Assembly: GCF_016629525.1 (NCBI RefSeq)
Contig: NZ_AP024269.1
Span: 2,232,001-2,296,000, forward strand
Origin: Kaistia sp. 32K
GTDB taxonomy: Bacteria > Pseudomonadota > Alphaproteobacteria > Rhizobiales > Kaistiaceae
Direction: 5' to 3'
DNA: 64,000 bases
Position numbers and translations under genes: made by a program. Numbering within the stretch: position 1 is the first letter of the stretch; every line of letters begins with the position of its first letter. Shown piece after piece: positions 6,539 through 14,590 of this stretch. The notes beneath the pieces were generated by a model that worked only from the letters and a program-made list of their open reading frames with translations, searched no databases and had not been told where the DNA came from.

Positions 6539-9500
6539 ATGCATCTTGTCGCCGGAGAGATGGAGCGGATCGACGATGGCGGCAGCGCCGTCGATCTCGA
6601 CCAGTCGCCCGGCGACATCGTCATCCTGTCGGCCGCCGATACGGAGCTCGCCGCCTTCGCGGCGGCCTTCGCTGGCGCGCCGGAAGGGCCGTCGCTGCGC
6701 CTCGCCAATCTGATGCAGCTGACGCATCCCTATTCGGTCGATCTCTATCTGGAGAAGACGGTCGCCAAGGCGAAGCTCGTCTTCATCCGGATGATGGGCG
6801 GCGTCGGCTACTGGCCCTACGGGCTGGAGGCAATCCGGGCGCTCTCGCGCGCCGGCGGACCTCAAATCGTGGTGGTCCCCGGCGAGGATCGCTGGGATCC
6901 GGCGCTCGAGGCCTATTCGACTGTGGCGCCCGAGATCGCGCACAGGCTCTGGCGCTATTGCGCCGAGGGCGGCGCGGTCAATATCGGCCGCGGGCTCGCC
7001 TATACCAGACACGTCGTCGACGGGGGAGAAGCGCCGCCGGAGCCGCAGGTTCTGCCCGAGGTCGGTTTCTACCGGCCGGGCGAGGGTGTCGTCGCGGACG
7101 CGCTGCGGCCGGAAGACGCCGGCCGGCCGGTGGCGTTCCTCACCTTCTATCGTTCGGTCATTCCCGGCGGCTCGACCGAGCCGATCGACGCCATGGTGGA
7201 AGCGCTCGATCGCGAAGGCATCGCCACGGTGGCGATCTTCGCCTCCAGCCTCAAGAACGAGGAAGCGGCGGCCTTCGTCGACAGAGCTTTCGACGCGCTG
7301 GATCCCGCCATCGTGCTCAATGCCACCGCCTTCGCCATCTCGCGCCCCGGTCGGGCGCATGAGCCGACCGTGCTCGACCGCGCCGGCAAGCCGGTGCTGC
7401 AACTCGTCTTCGCCGGCACCAGCCGCGAGGCGTGGCTCGAATCCACGCGCGGTCTCGGCCCGCGCGATCTGATCATGAATGTCGTGCTGCCGGAGGTGGA
7501 TGGCCGGATCCTGACCCGCGCCGTCTCGTTCAAGGAAGAGGTCGAAAGCGACGGCCGGACCGACAGCCGCATCGTCGTCTATCGCGCCGACCGTGAGCGC
7601 ATCGCGTTCGTCGCGGCGCAGGCGGCGAACTGGGTCCGGCTTGCCGCGAAGACTGCCGCCGACCGCAAGATCGCGCTCGTGCTCTCCAACTATCCCGACC
7701 GTGACGGCCGCCTCGCCAACGGCGTCGGCCTCGACACGCCGGAAAGCGCGGCTCGGATTGCCACCGCCATGAAGGGCGCGGGCTATGCGCTGGAGGGCTT
7801 TCCGGAGACGGGCAGGGCGCTGATGGAGCTCCTGCTCTCCGGCCCGACCAACGCGCTGGCGAAGCGGATGGAGCTTCGGGAAAAGGGGTCCGTTCCTTCA
7901 CCTCTCCCCGAGGGAGAGGTCGGCCCGGAGGGCCGGGTGAGGGGTTCAGACCTATCCGTTGAAGGCGCAACCCCTCACCCGCCGGCTTCGCCGTCGACCT
8001 CTCCCTCTGGGAGAGGTGAAGAGATCGAGCTTTCCCTCGCCGACTACCGCGCCTTCCACGACGCGCTGCCGGAATCCGTGCGCGAAAGCCTCGCCAAGCG
8101 CTGGGGCGAGCCCGACGCCGACCCCTTCTTCGCCGAAGGCGCCTTCCGGCTTGCCATTCATCGCTTCGGCAATGTCGTGGTCGGCATCCAGCCGGCGCGC
8201 GGCTATGGCATCGATCCCAAGGCGACCTATCACGATCCCGACCTCGTGCCGACGCACCACTATCTCGCCTTCCATGCGTGGCTGCGGACGCAGTTCGGCG
8301 TCGATGCGATCGTGCATGTCGGCAAGCACGGCAATCTCGAATGGCTGCCGGGCAAGGCGCTCGGCCTGTCGAATGCCTGCTGGCCGGAGGTCATTCTCGG
8401 CCCGACGCCGCTGATCTATCCCTTCATCGTCAACGATCCCGGCGAGGGCGCGCAGGCAAAGCGCCGCGCCTCGGCCGTCGTCGTCGACCATCTCATGCCG
8501 GCGCTGACGCGGGCCGAGGCGCATGGCGCCTTCGCCGAGATCGAGACGCTGATCGACGAGTACCATCTGGCGCTCGGCGCCGATCCGCGCCGGCGCGACC
8601 ATCTCGAACGCGAAATTTTTGATCAGGCGGTGCGCCACGGCATCGACCGCGATCTCGGCATCGGTCGCGACGCCGACGCCGGCAGCGCGCTCCGCGCCAT
8701 CGACGCGCATCTCTGCGAGATCAAGGAACTGCAGATCCGCGACGGGCTGCACATCTTCGGAAGTTCTCCGATCGACGAGCACCGCCTCGATACGCTTGTT
8801 GCGATCGCCCGCGTGCCGCGTTCCGGCGGGCGCCCGGAAGACGGCTCGCTGCACCGCGCGATCGCTGCCGATCTCGGCCTCGACGGTTTCGACCCGCTCG
8901 CCTGCGATCTCTCGGCCGACTGGGAGGGCACGAGGCCGGACGCGCTTGCCGGCGCAACCGATGCGCCGTGGCGCACCAATGGCGACACGGTCGAGCGGAT
9001 CGAGGTCCTGGCAAAGGGAATCGTCGCCTCAGCCCTTCTCCCTCCCCCTTGTGGGGAGGGTTGGGGAGGGGGAATGCCGGGCGTAGAGCTCAATGCTGAG
9101 GAAGCGCTCAATTCGGATGGGCTCCCCCCACTCCAACTCTCCCCCACAAGGGGTGTGGGAGCGCCGGCGCCGGGCCCTGCCACGGCGCCCGTGCTCGACT
9201 GGATCGTGCAGGAACTGGCCCCGGCGCTAGACCGTTGCGGAACGGAAGAAATCGCCGCCGTGCTGACGGCGCTCGATGGGCGCTTCGTGCCGCCCGGCCC
9301 CTCCGGCGCGCCGTCGCGCGGACGGCCGGACGTGCTGCCGACGGGCAAGAACTTCTATTCGGTCGACACGAGGGCCGTGCCGACCGCTGCCGCCTGGCGG
9401 ATCGGCAAGGCCGCTGCCGAGGCGCTGGTGCTGCGCTACATGCAGGACGAGGGCGAGTGGCTGCGCTCCGTGGCGATCTCCGCCTGGGGCACCGCCAACA

Positions 9501-10501
9501 TGCGCACCGGCGGCGACGACATCGCGCAGGTGCTCGCTCTGATCGGCGCCGAGCCGGTCTGGGAAGCGGGCACCGGTCGCGTCACCGGGTTTCGCGTGCT
9601 CACGCTTTCCGAGCTGAAGCGCCCCCGCGTCGACGTCACGCTGCGGATTTCCGGCATGTTCCGTGACGCCTTCCCGGAGCAGATCGACCTGATCGATTCC
9701 GCCATCCGCGCCGTCGCCGCGCGCGACGAGCCGGCGGACGCCAATCCGATCGCGGCCGCCCATGGCGCGGGCCAGGACCTCGCCCGCATCTTCGGCTCGA
9801 AGCCCGGTTCCTATGGCGCCGGCCTGCAGGCGATGATCGACGAGAGAATCTGGGACAGCCGCGCCGATCTCGCGGAAGCCTTCCTCGCTTGGTCGAGCTT
9901 CGCCTATGGCGGCGGCGCCGAGGGCGAGGCGGCCGGCGACCGCCTGAAGGCGCGGCTCGCCGCGACCGACGCCGTCCTGCACAATCAGGACAATCGCGAG
10001 CACGACATTCTCGACAGCGACGATTACTACCAGTTCCAGGGCGGCCTCTCGGCGACGATCGAGACGCTGAAGGGCGCGGCGCCCCGGCTGTATCACGGTG
10101 ATCATTCCCGACCCGAAACACCCGTGGTGCGGCCGCTGGCGGAAGAGATCGGCCGTGTCGTGCGCGGGCGGGCGGTCAATCCGAAATGGATCGCCGGCTG
10201 CATGCGGCACGGCTACAAGGGCGCCTTCGAGATGGCGGCGACGCTCGACTATCTCTTCGCCTTCGCCGCGACGACGCACGCGGTTGGCGATCACCATTTC
10301 GATGCGCTCTACGACGCCTATATTGCCGATGACGACGTGCGCGCCTTCATCGCCGACGCCAATGAACCCGCGCTCGCCGAAATGGCGGACCGCTTTCTCG
10401 AAGCCATGGAACGCGGCCTCTGGTCGCCGCGCGCCAACAGCGCCTATCAACGGCTGGCAGCGCTTGCTTCCCGCCGCGACGCCCGAAAGGAATTCGCATG
10501 A
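6539..10501 (+). CDS. cobN: Cobaltochelatase subunit CobN
   Basis: Large subunit of the aerobic, ATP-dependent cobaltochelatase, which with CobS and CobT inserts cobalt into hydrogenobyrinic acid a,c-diamide. The 1320-residue product carries the BchH/CobN signature region near the N terminus (RMMGGVGYWPYGLEAI) and long conserved blocks such as VHVGKHGNLEWLPGKALGLS and GDHHFDALYDAY-like segments near the C terminus. It is somewhat longer than typical CobN (roughly 1270-1280) because two palindromic elements lie in frame at about residues 453-494 and 832-875; both are low-complexity and unlike the rest of the protein. The frame is open throughout, so the gene is probably functional. The stop overlaps cobO (ATGA). 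cobS and cobT are not in this window. Confidence 0.96.
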   Translation: MHLVAGEMERIDDGGSAVDLDQSPGDIVILSAADTELAAFAAAFAGAPEGPSLRLANLMQLTHPYSVDLYLEKTVAKAKLVFIRMMGGVGYWPYGLEAIRALSRAGGPQIVVVPGEDRWDPALEAYSTVAPEIAHRLWRYCAEGGAVNIGRGLAYTRHVVDGGEAPPEPQVLPEVGFYRPGEGVVADALRPEDAGRPVAFLTFYRSVIPGGSTEPIDAMVEALDREGIATVAIFASSLKNEEAAAFVDRAFDALDPAIVLNATAFAISRPGRAHEPTVLDRAGKPVLQLVFAGTSREAWLESTRGLGPRDLIMNVVLPEVDGRILTRAVSFKEEVESDGRTDSRIVVYRADRERIAFVAAQAANWVRLAAKTAADRKIALVLSNYPDRDGRLANGVGLDTPESAARIATAMKGAGYALEGFPETGRALMELLLSGPTNALAKRMELREKGSVPSPLPEGEVGPEGRVRGSDLSVEGATPHPPASPSTSPSGRGEEIELSLADYRAFHDALPESVRESLAKRWGEPDADPFFAEGAFRLAIHRFGNVVVGIQPARGYGIDPKATYHDPDLVPTHHYLAFHAWLRTQFGVDAIVHVGKHGNLEWLPGKALGLSNACWPEVILGPTPLIYPFIVNDPGEGAQAKRRASAVVVDHLMPALTRAEAHGAFAEIETLIDEYHLALGADPRRRDHLEREIFDQAVRHGIDRDLGIGRDADAGSALRAIDAHLCEIKELQIRDGLHIFGSSPIDEHRLDTLVAIARVPRSGGRPEDGSLHRAIAADLGLDGFDPLACDLSADWEGTRPDALAGATDAPWRTNGDTVERIEVLAKGIVASALLPPPCGEGWGGGMPGVELNAEEALNSDGLPPLQLSPTRGVGAPAPGPATAPVLDWIVQELAPALDRCGTEEIAAVLTALDGRFVPPGPSGAPSRGRPDVLPTGKNFYSVDTRAVPTAAAWRIGKAAAEALVLRYMQDEGEWLRSVAISAWGTANMRTGGDDIAQVLALIGAEPVWEAGTGRVTGFRVLTLSELKRPRVDVTLRISGMFRDAFPEQIDLIDSAIRAVAARDEPADANPIAAAHGAGQDLARIFGSKPGSYGAGLQAMIDERIWDSRADLAEAFLAWSSFAYGGGAEGEAAGDRLKARLAATDAVLHNQDNREHDILDSDDYYQFQGGLSATIETLKGAAPRLYHGDHSRPETPVVRPLAEEIGRVVRGRAVNPKWIAGCMRHGYKGAFEMAATLDYLFAFAATTHAVGDHHFDALYDAYIADDDVRAFIADANEPALAEMADRFLEAMERGLWSPRANSAYQRLAALASRRDARKEFA
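7897..8020 (+). repeat. Inverted-repeat element inserted in frame within cobN (family A)
   Basis: Two arms face each other: TTCACCTCTCCCC... (7897-7946) and its imperfect reverse complement ending GGGAGAGGTGAA (to 8020). Each arm itself contains a short palindrome (ACCTCTCCC/GGGAGAGGT) and a GC-rich hairpin, and about 22 nt of spacer separates the arms. The element is translated without a stop into a Pro/Gly/Ser/Glu-rich stretch, roughly CobN residues 453-494. A single-arm relative lies in the intergenic region at 26889-26940. Confidence 0.85.
9034..9161 (+). repeat. Second inverted-repeat element inserted in frame within cobN (family B)
   Basis: The left arm, CCCTTCTCCCTCCCCC with TTGTGGGGAGGG (9034-9072), is mirrored by the right arm CTCCAACTCTCCCCC with ACAAGGGG (9122-9161). 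Central non-repetitive sequence of about 50 nt separates them. It is translated as a Pro/Gly/Leu-rich insertion at about CobN residues 832-875 with no frame disruption. The sequence is different from the first cobN element but the architecture is the same. Confidence 0.8.
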
Positions 10502-11121
10502 CGATCGAAATGACCGAAGAGGAACTGAACGCCCGTCACGCGGAGAAGATGCGCAAGAAGAAGGTCGTGCGCGACAAGATCCTCGCCTCGAAGAACGTCG
10601 AGAAGGGGCTCGTCATCGTCCATACCGGCAAGGGCAAGGGCAAGTCGACCGCCGCCTTCGGCATGGTGTTCCGCTCGCTCGGCCACGGCCTGCCGGTCGC
10701 CGTGGTGCAATTCGTGAAGGGCGCGATCGATACGGGCGAGCGCATGGCGCTGGAGCGCTTCGGCGACCTCGTCTCGATCAACCGCCTCGGCGAGGGCTTC
10801 ACCTGGGAAACGCAGGACCGCCAGCGCGACATCGCCGCCGCCCGCCATGCCTGGGAGACTGCGAAGGAGCTGATCAAGAGTGGCGCGTATCATCTCGTCC
10901 TGCTCGATGAGCTCAACATCGTGCTGCGTTACGACTATCTGCCGCTCGCCGAGGTGCTCGAATTCCTCACCACCGAGAAGCCGGCCGACGTGCATGTCGT
11001 CATCACCGGCCGCAACGCCCCGGAAGGCCTGATCGAGATCGCCGACCTCGTCACCGAGATGGAGCTGATCAAGCACCCGTTCCGCTCCGGCGTGAAGGCG
11101 CAGCAGGGCATCGAGTTTTGA
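10498..11121 (+). CDS. cobO: Corrinoid adenosyltransferase (CobO/BtuR type)
   Basis: Transfers the 5'-deoxyadenosyl group from ATP to reduced cobalt of corrinoids, forming adenosylcobyrinate or adenosylcobinamide. The 207-residue product has the P-loop TGKGKGKST at residues 43-51, and segments VVQFVKGA and LVLLDELNIVLRYDYL typical of the CobA/CobO/BtuR family, plus the C-terminal HPFRSGVKAQQGIEF. The start overlaps the cobN stop by 4 nt. Length and motifs are normal, and the call is certain. Confidence 0.97.
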   Translation: MTIEMTEEELNARHAEKMRKKKVVRDKILASKNVEKGLVIVHTGKGKGKSTAAFGMVFRSLGHGLPVAVVQFVKGAIDTGERMALERFGDLVSINRLGEGFTWETQDRQRDIAAARHAWETAKELIKSGAYHLVLLDELNIVLRYDYLPLAEVLEFLTTEKPADVHVVITGRNAPEGLIEIADLVTEMELIKHPFRSGVKAQQGIEF

Positions 11122-11154
11122 GGGCGACAATGAGCGCGGTGGGATAGGGCGACC

Positions 11155-12615
11155 ATGACCGCCGCCATCATGTTCCAGGGCACCGGCTCGAATGTCGGCA
11201 AGTCGGTGCTCGTTGCCGGCCTGGCGCGGCTCTATGCGCGCAAAGGCATCCGCGTCGCGCCGTTCAAGCCGCAGAACATGTCGAACAACGCCGCCGTGAC
11301 GGCGGATGGCGGCGAGATCGGCCGGGCGCAGGCGCTGCAGGCGCGCGCCGCCGGGCTGGAACCGACGGTCCACATGAACCCGGTGCTGCTGAAGCCCGAG
11401 AGCGATACCGGCTCGCAGATCATCCTGCAGGGTCGCCGCTTCGGTACGATGCGGGCTCGCGAATACGGCAAGCGGAAAGCCGAGCTGCTGCCGAGCATCC
11501 TCGAAAGCTTCGAGCGGCTCGGGCGAAATGCCGATCTGATCCTGGTCGAAGGCGCCGGCAGCCCGGCCGAAATCAACCTCAGGTCCGGCGATATCGCCAA
11601 TATGGGCTTCGCCGAAGCCGCCGACCTGCCGGTGATCCTGATCGGCGATATCGATCGGGGCGGCGTCATTGCCAGCCTCGTCGGCACGCGCGCCGTGCTG
11701 CCGCAGGCCGACCGTGAGCGGATCAAGGCGTTTCTCGTCAACAAGATGCGCGGCGATATCAGGCTGTTCGACGACGGCGTCGCCGCCGTGCGCGCCGCCA
11801 CCGGCTGGCCGTCGCTCGGCGTCGTGCCCTGGTTTGCCGAGGCGCACCGCCTACCGGCGGAGGACATCCTCGACCTCTCCGGCGGCAGCGCGCGCGCCGG
11901 CACGCTGACGATCGCCGTGCCGGTGCTGCCGCGCATCGCCAATTTCGACGATCTCGACCCGCTGGCGCTGGAGCCCGGCGTCTCCGTGGTGATGGTCCGG
12001 GCCGGCGAACCCATCCCGGTCTGCGACGTGATCCTGATCCCCGGCTCGAAATCGACCATCGCCGATCTCGCCTTCGTGCGCGCGCAGGGGTGGGACATCG
12101 ACATCCTGGCGCATCGACGGCGTGGCGGCCGTGTCATCGGCCTCTGCGGCGGCTACCAGATGCTGGGACGGACGATTTCGGATCCGGACGGCCTTGAAGG
12201 CCCGGCGGGGAGCGTGCCCGGGCTCGGCCTGCTCGATGTCGAGACCATCCTCGCCGCTGACAAGACGACGGCGCCGTTCTCCGGCCGCGACGCCGCGTCA
12301 GGCCTGGCCGTCTCCGGCTACGAGATCCATCTCGGCCGCACCGACGGGCCGGATCGTGCCCGTCCCTGGCTGGAGCGCGCGGGTGCCGGCGAGGGCGCCG
12401 TCTCGCCGGATAGGCGCGTGCGCGGCAGCTATGTGCACGGCCTCTTCGGCGACGATGCGTTCCGGCGCGATTTCCTCGTCAAGATCGGCGCGGAACCCTC
12501 GGATCTCACATACGAAATCGAGGTCGACCGGGTGCTGGACAGGCTCGCCGATCATCTCGAGGAACACGTCGATACCGACGCCATCCTCAGGTATGCAGCC
12601 AGAGCCAGAGCATGA
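11155..12615 (+). CDS. cobQ: Cobyric acid synthase (glutamine-hydrolysing)
   Basis: Amidates positions b, d, e and g of adenosylcobyrinic acid a,c-diamide. In 486 residues, an N-terminal dethiobiotin-synthetase-like ATPase domain (GTGSNVGKS, residues 9-17, then [11 protein letters not shown]) is followed by a class I glutamine amidotransferase domain with nucleophile Cys331 in [10 protein letters not shown] and His428 in SYVHGLF. It begins 33 nt after cobO and is the last gene of the riboswitch operon. The 3' end overlaps the convergent cobD gene by 29 nt. Confidence 0.96.
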   Translation: MTAAIMFQGTGSNVGKSVLVAGLARLYARKGIRVAPFKPQNMSNNAAVTADGGEIGRAQALQARAAGLEPTVHMNPVLLKPESDTGSQIILQGRRFGTMRAREYGKRKAELLPSILESFERLGRNADLILVEGAGSPAEINLRSGDIANMGFAEAADLPVILIGDIDRGGVIASLVGTRAVLPQADRERIKAFLVNKMRGDIRLFDDGVAAVRAATGWPSLGVVPWFAEAHRLPAEDILDLSGGSARAGTLTIAVPVLPRIANFDDLDPLALEPGVSVVMVRAGEPIPVCDVILIPGSKSTIADLAFVRAQGWDIDILAHRRRGGRVIGLCGGYQMLGRTISDPDGLEGPAGSVPGLGLLDVETILAADKTTAPFSGRDAASGLAVSGYEIHLGRTDGPDRARPWLERAGAGEGAVSPDRRVRGSYVHGLFGDDAFRRDFLVKIGAEPSDLTYEIEVDRVLDRLADHLEEHVDTDAILRYAARARA

Positions 12616-13570
12616 GAATTCCGGTGGCGCCGAGCGCCGTCGCCGCCCTTAGAATCTTGAGCGCACGACCGATGTCGCCGGGCCCGGCCTCGTGCCGGCC
12701 GGCATCGTTCAGATAGGGATCCTCGACCACGCGCTCGCCATAGCGGCGCGGACCGGCGAGCGCGAGGCCGAGCGCGCCGGCCATGGCAGCCTCGGGCCAG
12801 CCGGCATTCGGCGAGCGATGCTTGCGCGCGTCGTCGAGCATCGCCATGAAGGACTGCTTGATCGTGCCGCCGGCAAAGGGCGCCGCCATCGTGATGAGGA
12901 ATCCCGCGAGCCGGCTCGCAGGGAGATTGACGAGGTCATCGAGGCGCGCCGCCGCCCAGCCGAACGCTTCGTGCCGGGCGGAGCGGTGGCCGATCATCGA
13001 ATCGGCCGTGTTGATCATCTTGTAGGCGAAGAGCCCCGGCAGGCCGAAGACGGCAAACCAGAAGGCCGGAGCGACGACGCCATCGGAAAAATTCTCGGCC
13101 GTCGATTCGATCGCGGCGCGGGTAACGCCCGCCTTGTCGAGGCTTTCGGGATCGCGGCCGACGATCATCGAGACAGCCTGCCGCGCCGTATCCAGCCCGC
13201 CTGAATAGAAGGCCTGCAGCACGCGGGCGACATGGACATAGAGGCTGCGACTGGCGAGCAGCACCGACGCGATAACCGGGATCAGCACGAAGCCATAGGT
13301 GAAGCTCGCCGCCAGCCGCTCGACCAGGACGCCGGCGAACCAGGCGATCGCGACGAGGACGACGATGACCAGGACGCCTGCGATACGGCGGATCCAGGGA
13401 GCCGCGGCGTCCCGGTTGAAGGTACGGTCCGAGAGGCCGATCAGCGCGCCGAACCAGGTCACCGGATGCGGCAGGCGGCGCCAGATCCAGTCGGGATCGC
13501 CGACGAGCGCATCGATGCCGATCGCGGCGATCAGCAGGAGCAGGCGAAAATCGAAGGGGAATTCGGTCAT
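12587..13570 (-). CDS. cobD: Adenosylcobinamide-phosphate synthase (CobD/CbiB)
   Basis: Integral membrane enzyme that attaches (R)-1-amino-2-propanol phosphate to adenosylcobyric acid. The 327-residue product has about four to five hydrophobic segments and the family signatures [18 protein letters not shown] near the N terminus, [17 protein letters not shown], and [18 protein letters not shown]. It is convergent with cobQ and shares 29 nt with it. In the Pseudomonas/rhizobial naming used here cobD corresponds to cbiB, not to the Salmonella threonine-phosphate decarboxylase. Confidence 0.95.
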   Translation of the reverse strand: MTEFPFDFRLLLLIAAIGIDALVGDPDWIWRRLPHPVTWFGALIGLSDRTFNRDAAAPWIRRIAGVLVIVVLVAIAWFAGVLVERLAASFTYGFVLIPVIASVLLASRSLYVHVARVLQAFYSGGLDTARQAVSMIVGRDPESLDKAGVTRAAIESTAENFSDGVVAPAFWFAVFGLPGLFAYKMINTADSMIGHRSARHEAFGWAAARLDDLVNLPASRLAGFLITMAAPFAGGTIKQSFMAMLDDARKHRSPNAGWPEAAMAGALGLALAGPRRYGERVVEDPYLNDAGRHEAGPGDIGRALKILRAATALGATGILMLWLWLHT

Positions 13571-13582
13571 GCGGGCCTAGGG

Positions 13583-14455
13583 TTACGAGCGGCCGAGGCG
13601 GGCGCGTTCGGCGGCGAGCGTATCGATCGCTTCCGGCAGCGACGGCCCGGCGCAGATGGTGAGCCGGCCGGGCAGGGTGATGCGGCGATCAGCCGGGTAG
13701 AGTTCGCGGAGCGCGGGATGGGCGAGCAGCGCGCTGCCCTGGTCGGCGGCGACGATATGCGGATCGGCGACGACGAGGAGATCGGGCTTGCCGGTGACGA
13801 TGCGCTCGAGCGGCACGAAGCCGCCGGTCTTGCCGGCGAGCGCGCCGCCCATGTCGTCGAAGCCGGCAAGGCGCAGCAGTTCGCCGGTCAGCGTGTTCTG
13901 GCCGGTGACATAGCCGCGACGCTGGTAGACGGCGACGGTTGGTTCGTGCCCGCCGGGATCGGCAGCCGCGGCCTTCGCCCGCGCCGCCTCGATGCGGGCG
14001 ATCAGGTCGTCGCCGCGATCGGGATGGCCGATCAGCGCCGCGACGTCGCGGATCTGGGCGATCGAATCGTCGATCGATTTCACGTTGTCGAGCTCGACGA
14101 CCTTGTAGCCGAGCCGCTTCAGCATCGCGCGCGTCTCGCGCTTGGTGAACTTGCCGGCGAGGACGAGGTCGGGCTTGCGCTCGATCACGGTCTCGGCCGC
14201 GCCGGCGTCATGCCGGAAGGCCTTCGCCTGCTCGGCGAGATAGGAATAGGCGGGATCGGTCGCATAGAGCGAAAGCGCCGCGATCTGGCCGGGATCGGCG
14301 AGCGCCAGCAGCAACTGGTCGGCGCAGGCGTTGATCGAGACGATCCGCTGCGGCGCGGCCACAGGTACGGCAGCGGGCGCGGGAGCGGCCAGCGCAGGGC
14401 CGGTTAGTGCCCAAGCTGCCACAATCAGACCGAACTTGTTGACCCACGCGCGCAT
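13583..14455 (-). CDS. btuF: Cobalamin-type ABC transporter periplasmic binding protein (BtuF-like)
   Basis: Class III (helical-backbone) solute-binding protein, 290 residues, with signal peptide (probable cleavage after ALA, residue 23) and the BtuF/FepB-like start PQRIVSINACADQLLLAL. It is divergent from btuB-btuC-btuD, which lack a binding protein of their own, so it should supply vitamin B12 to BtuCD. The ATG at complement 14455 is preceded by GGGAG. Much longer in-frame codons upstream run antisense through btuB and are not real. B12 specificity is inferred from context; haem or siderophore binders share this fold. Confidence 0.88.
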   Translation of the reverse strand: MRAWVNKFGLIVAAWALTGPALAAPAPAAVPVAAPQRIVSINACADQLLLALADPGQIAALSLYATDPAYSYLAEQAKAFRHDAGAAETVIERKPDLVLAGKFTKRETRAMLKRLGYKVVELDNVKSIDDSIAQIRDVAALIGHPDRGDDLIARIEAARAKAAAADPGGHEPTVAVYQRRGYVTGQNTLTGELLRLAGFDDMGGALAGKTGGFVPLERIVTGKPDLLVVADPHIVAADQGSALLAHPALRELYPADRRITLPGRLTICAGPSLPEAIDTLAAERARLGRS

Positions 14456-14484
14456 GAGGTGCGCTCCCGCTTGCAGTGACCTGG

Positions 14485-14590
14485 GACCTCGTCTACCGCT
14501 TCTGAAGCGAGCGGCAAAGCCGTCTCGCAGGACCCGGGACACAAACGTGACGGGTGCACTGACCAGATCGATCCAACCGAGGTCTGCCTG
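14485..14590 (+). promoter_or_regulatory. Structured btuB leader with sequestered ribosome-binding site (candidate)
   Basis: GACCTCG at 14485-14491 is perfectly complementary to CGAGGTC at 14578-14584; the latter contains the only ribosome-binding-like GAGG (14579-14582), 8 nt before the btuB ATG. Between them lie three possible hairpins: CGCTT/AAGCG (14497-14509), CGGC/GCCG (14512-14522), and ACCCG/CGGGT (14532-14555) with an inner CAC/GTG. No canonical B12 box is present on either strand. It is a hypothesis for translational control, not a recognised riboswitch. Confidence 0.4.

Noticed and set aside
6368..7402. Minus-strand frame opposite cobW/cobN
   Set aside because: No start-associated signal and no domain; overlaps two well-supported genes.
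7897..8020. cobN insertion as a CRISPR-like or tandem repeat
   Set aside because: There is one inverted pair only, with no regularly spaced direct repeats; no CRISPR array was seen anywhere in the window.
14456..14590. Canonical cobalamin riboswitch upstream of btuB
   Set aside because: Neither strand contains the GCCAGGAGACC-type box or the GCTGCCCCCGCAACTGT block; only generic hairpins are seen.
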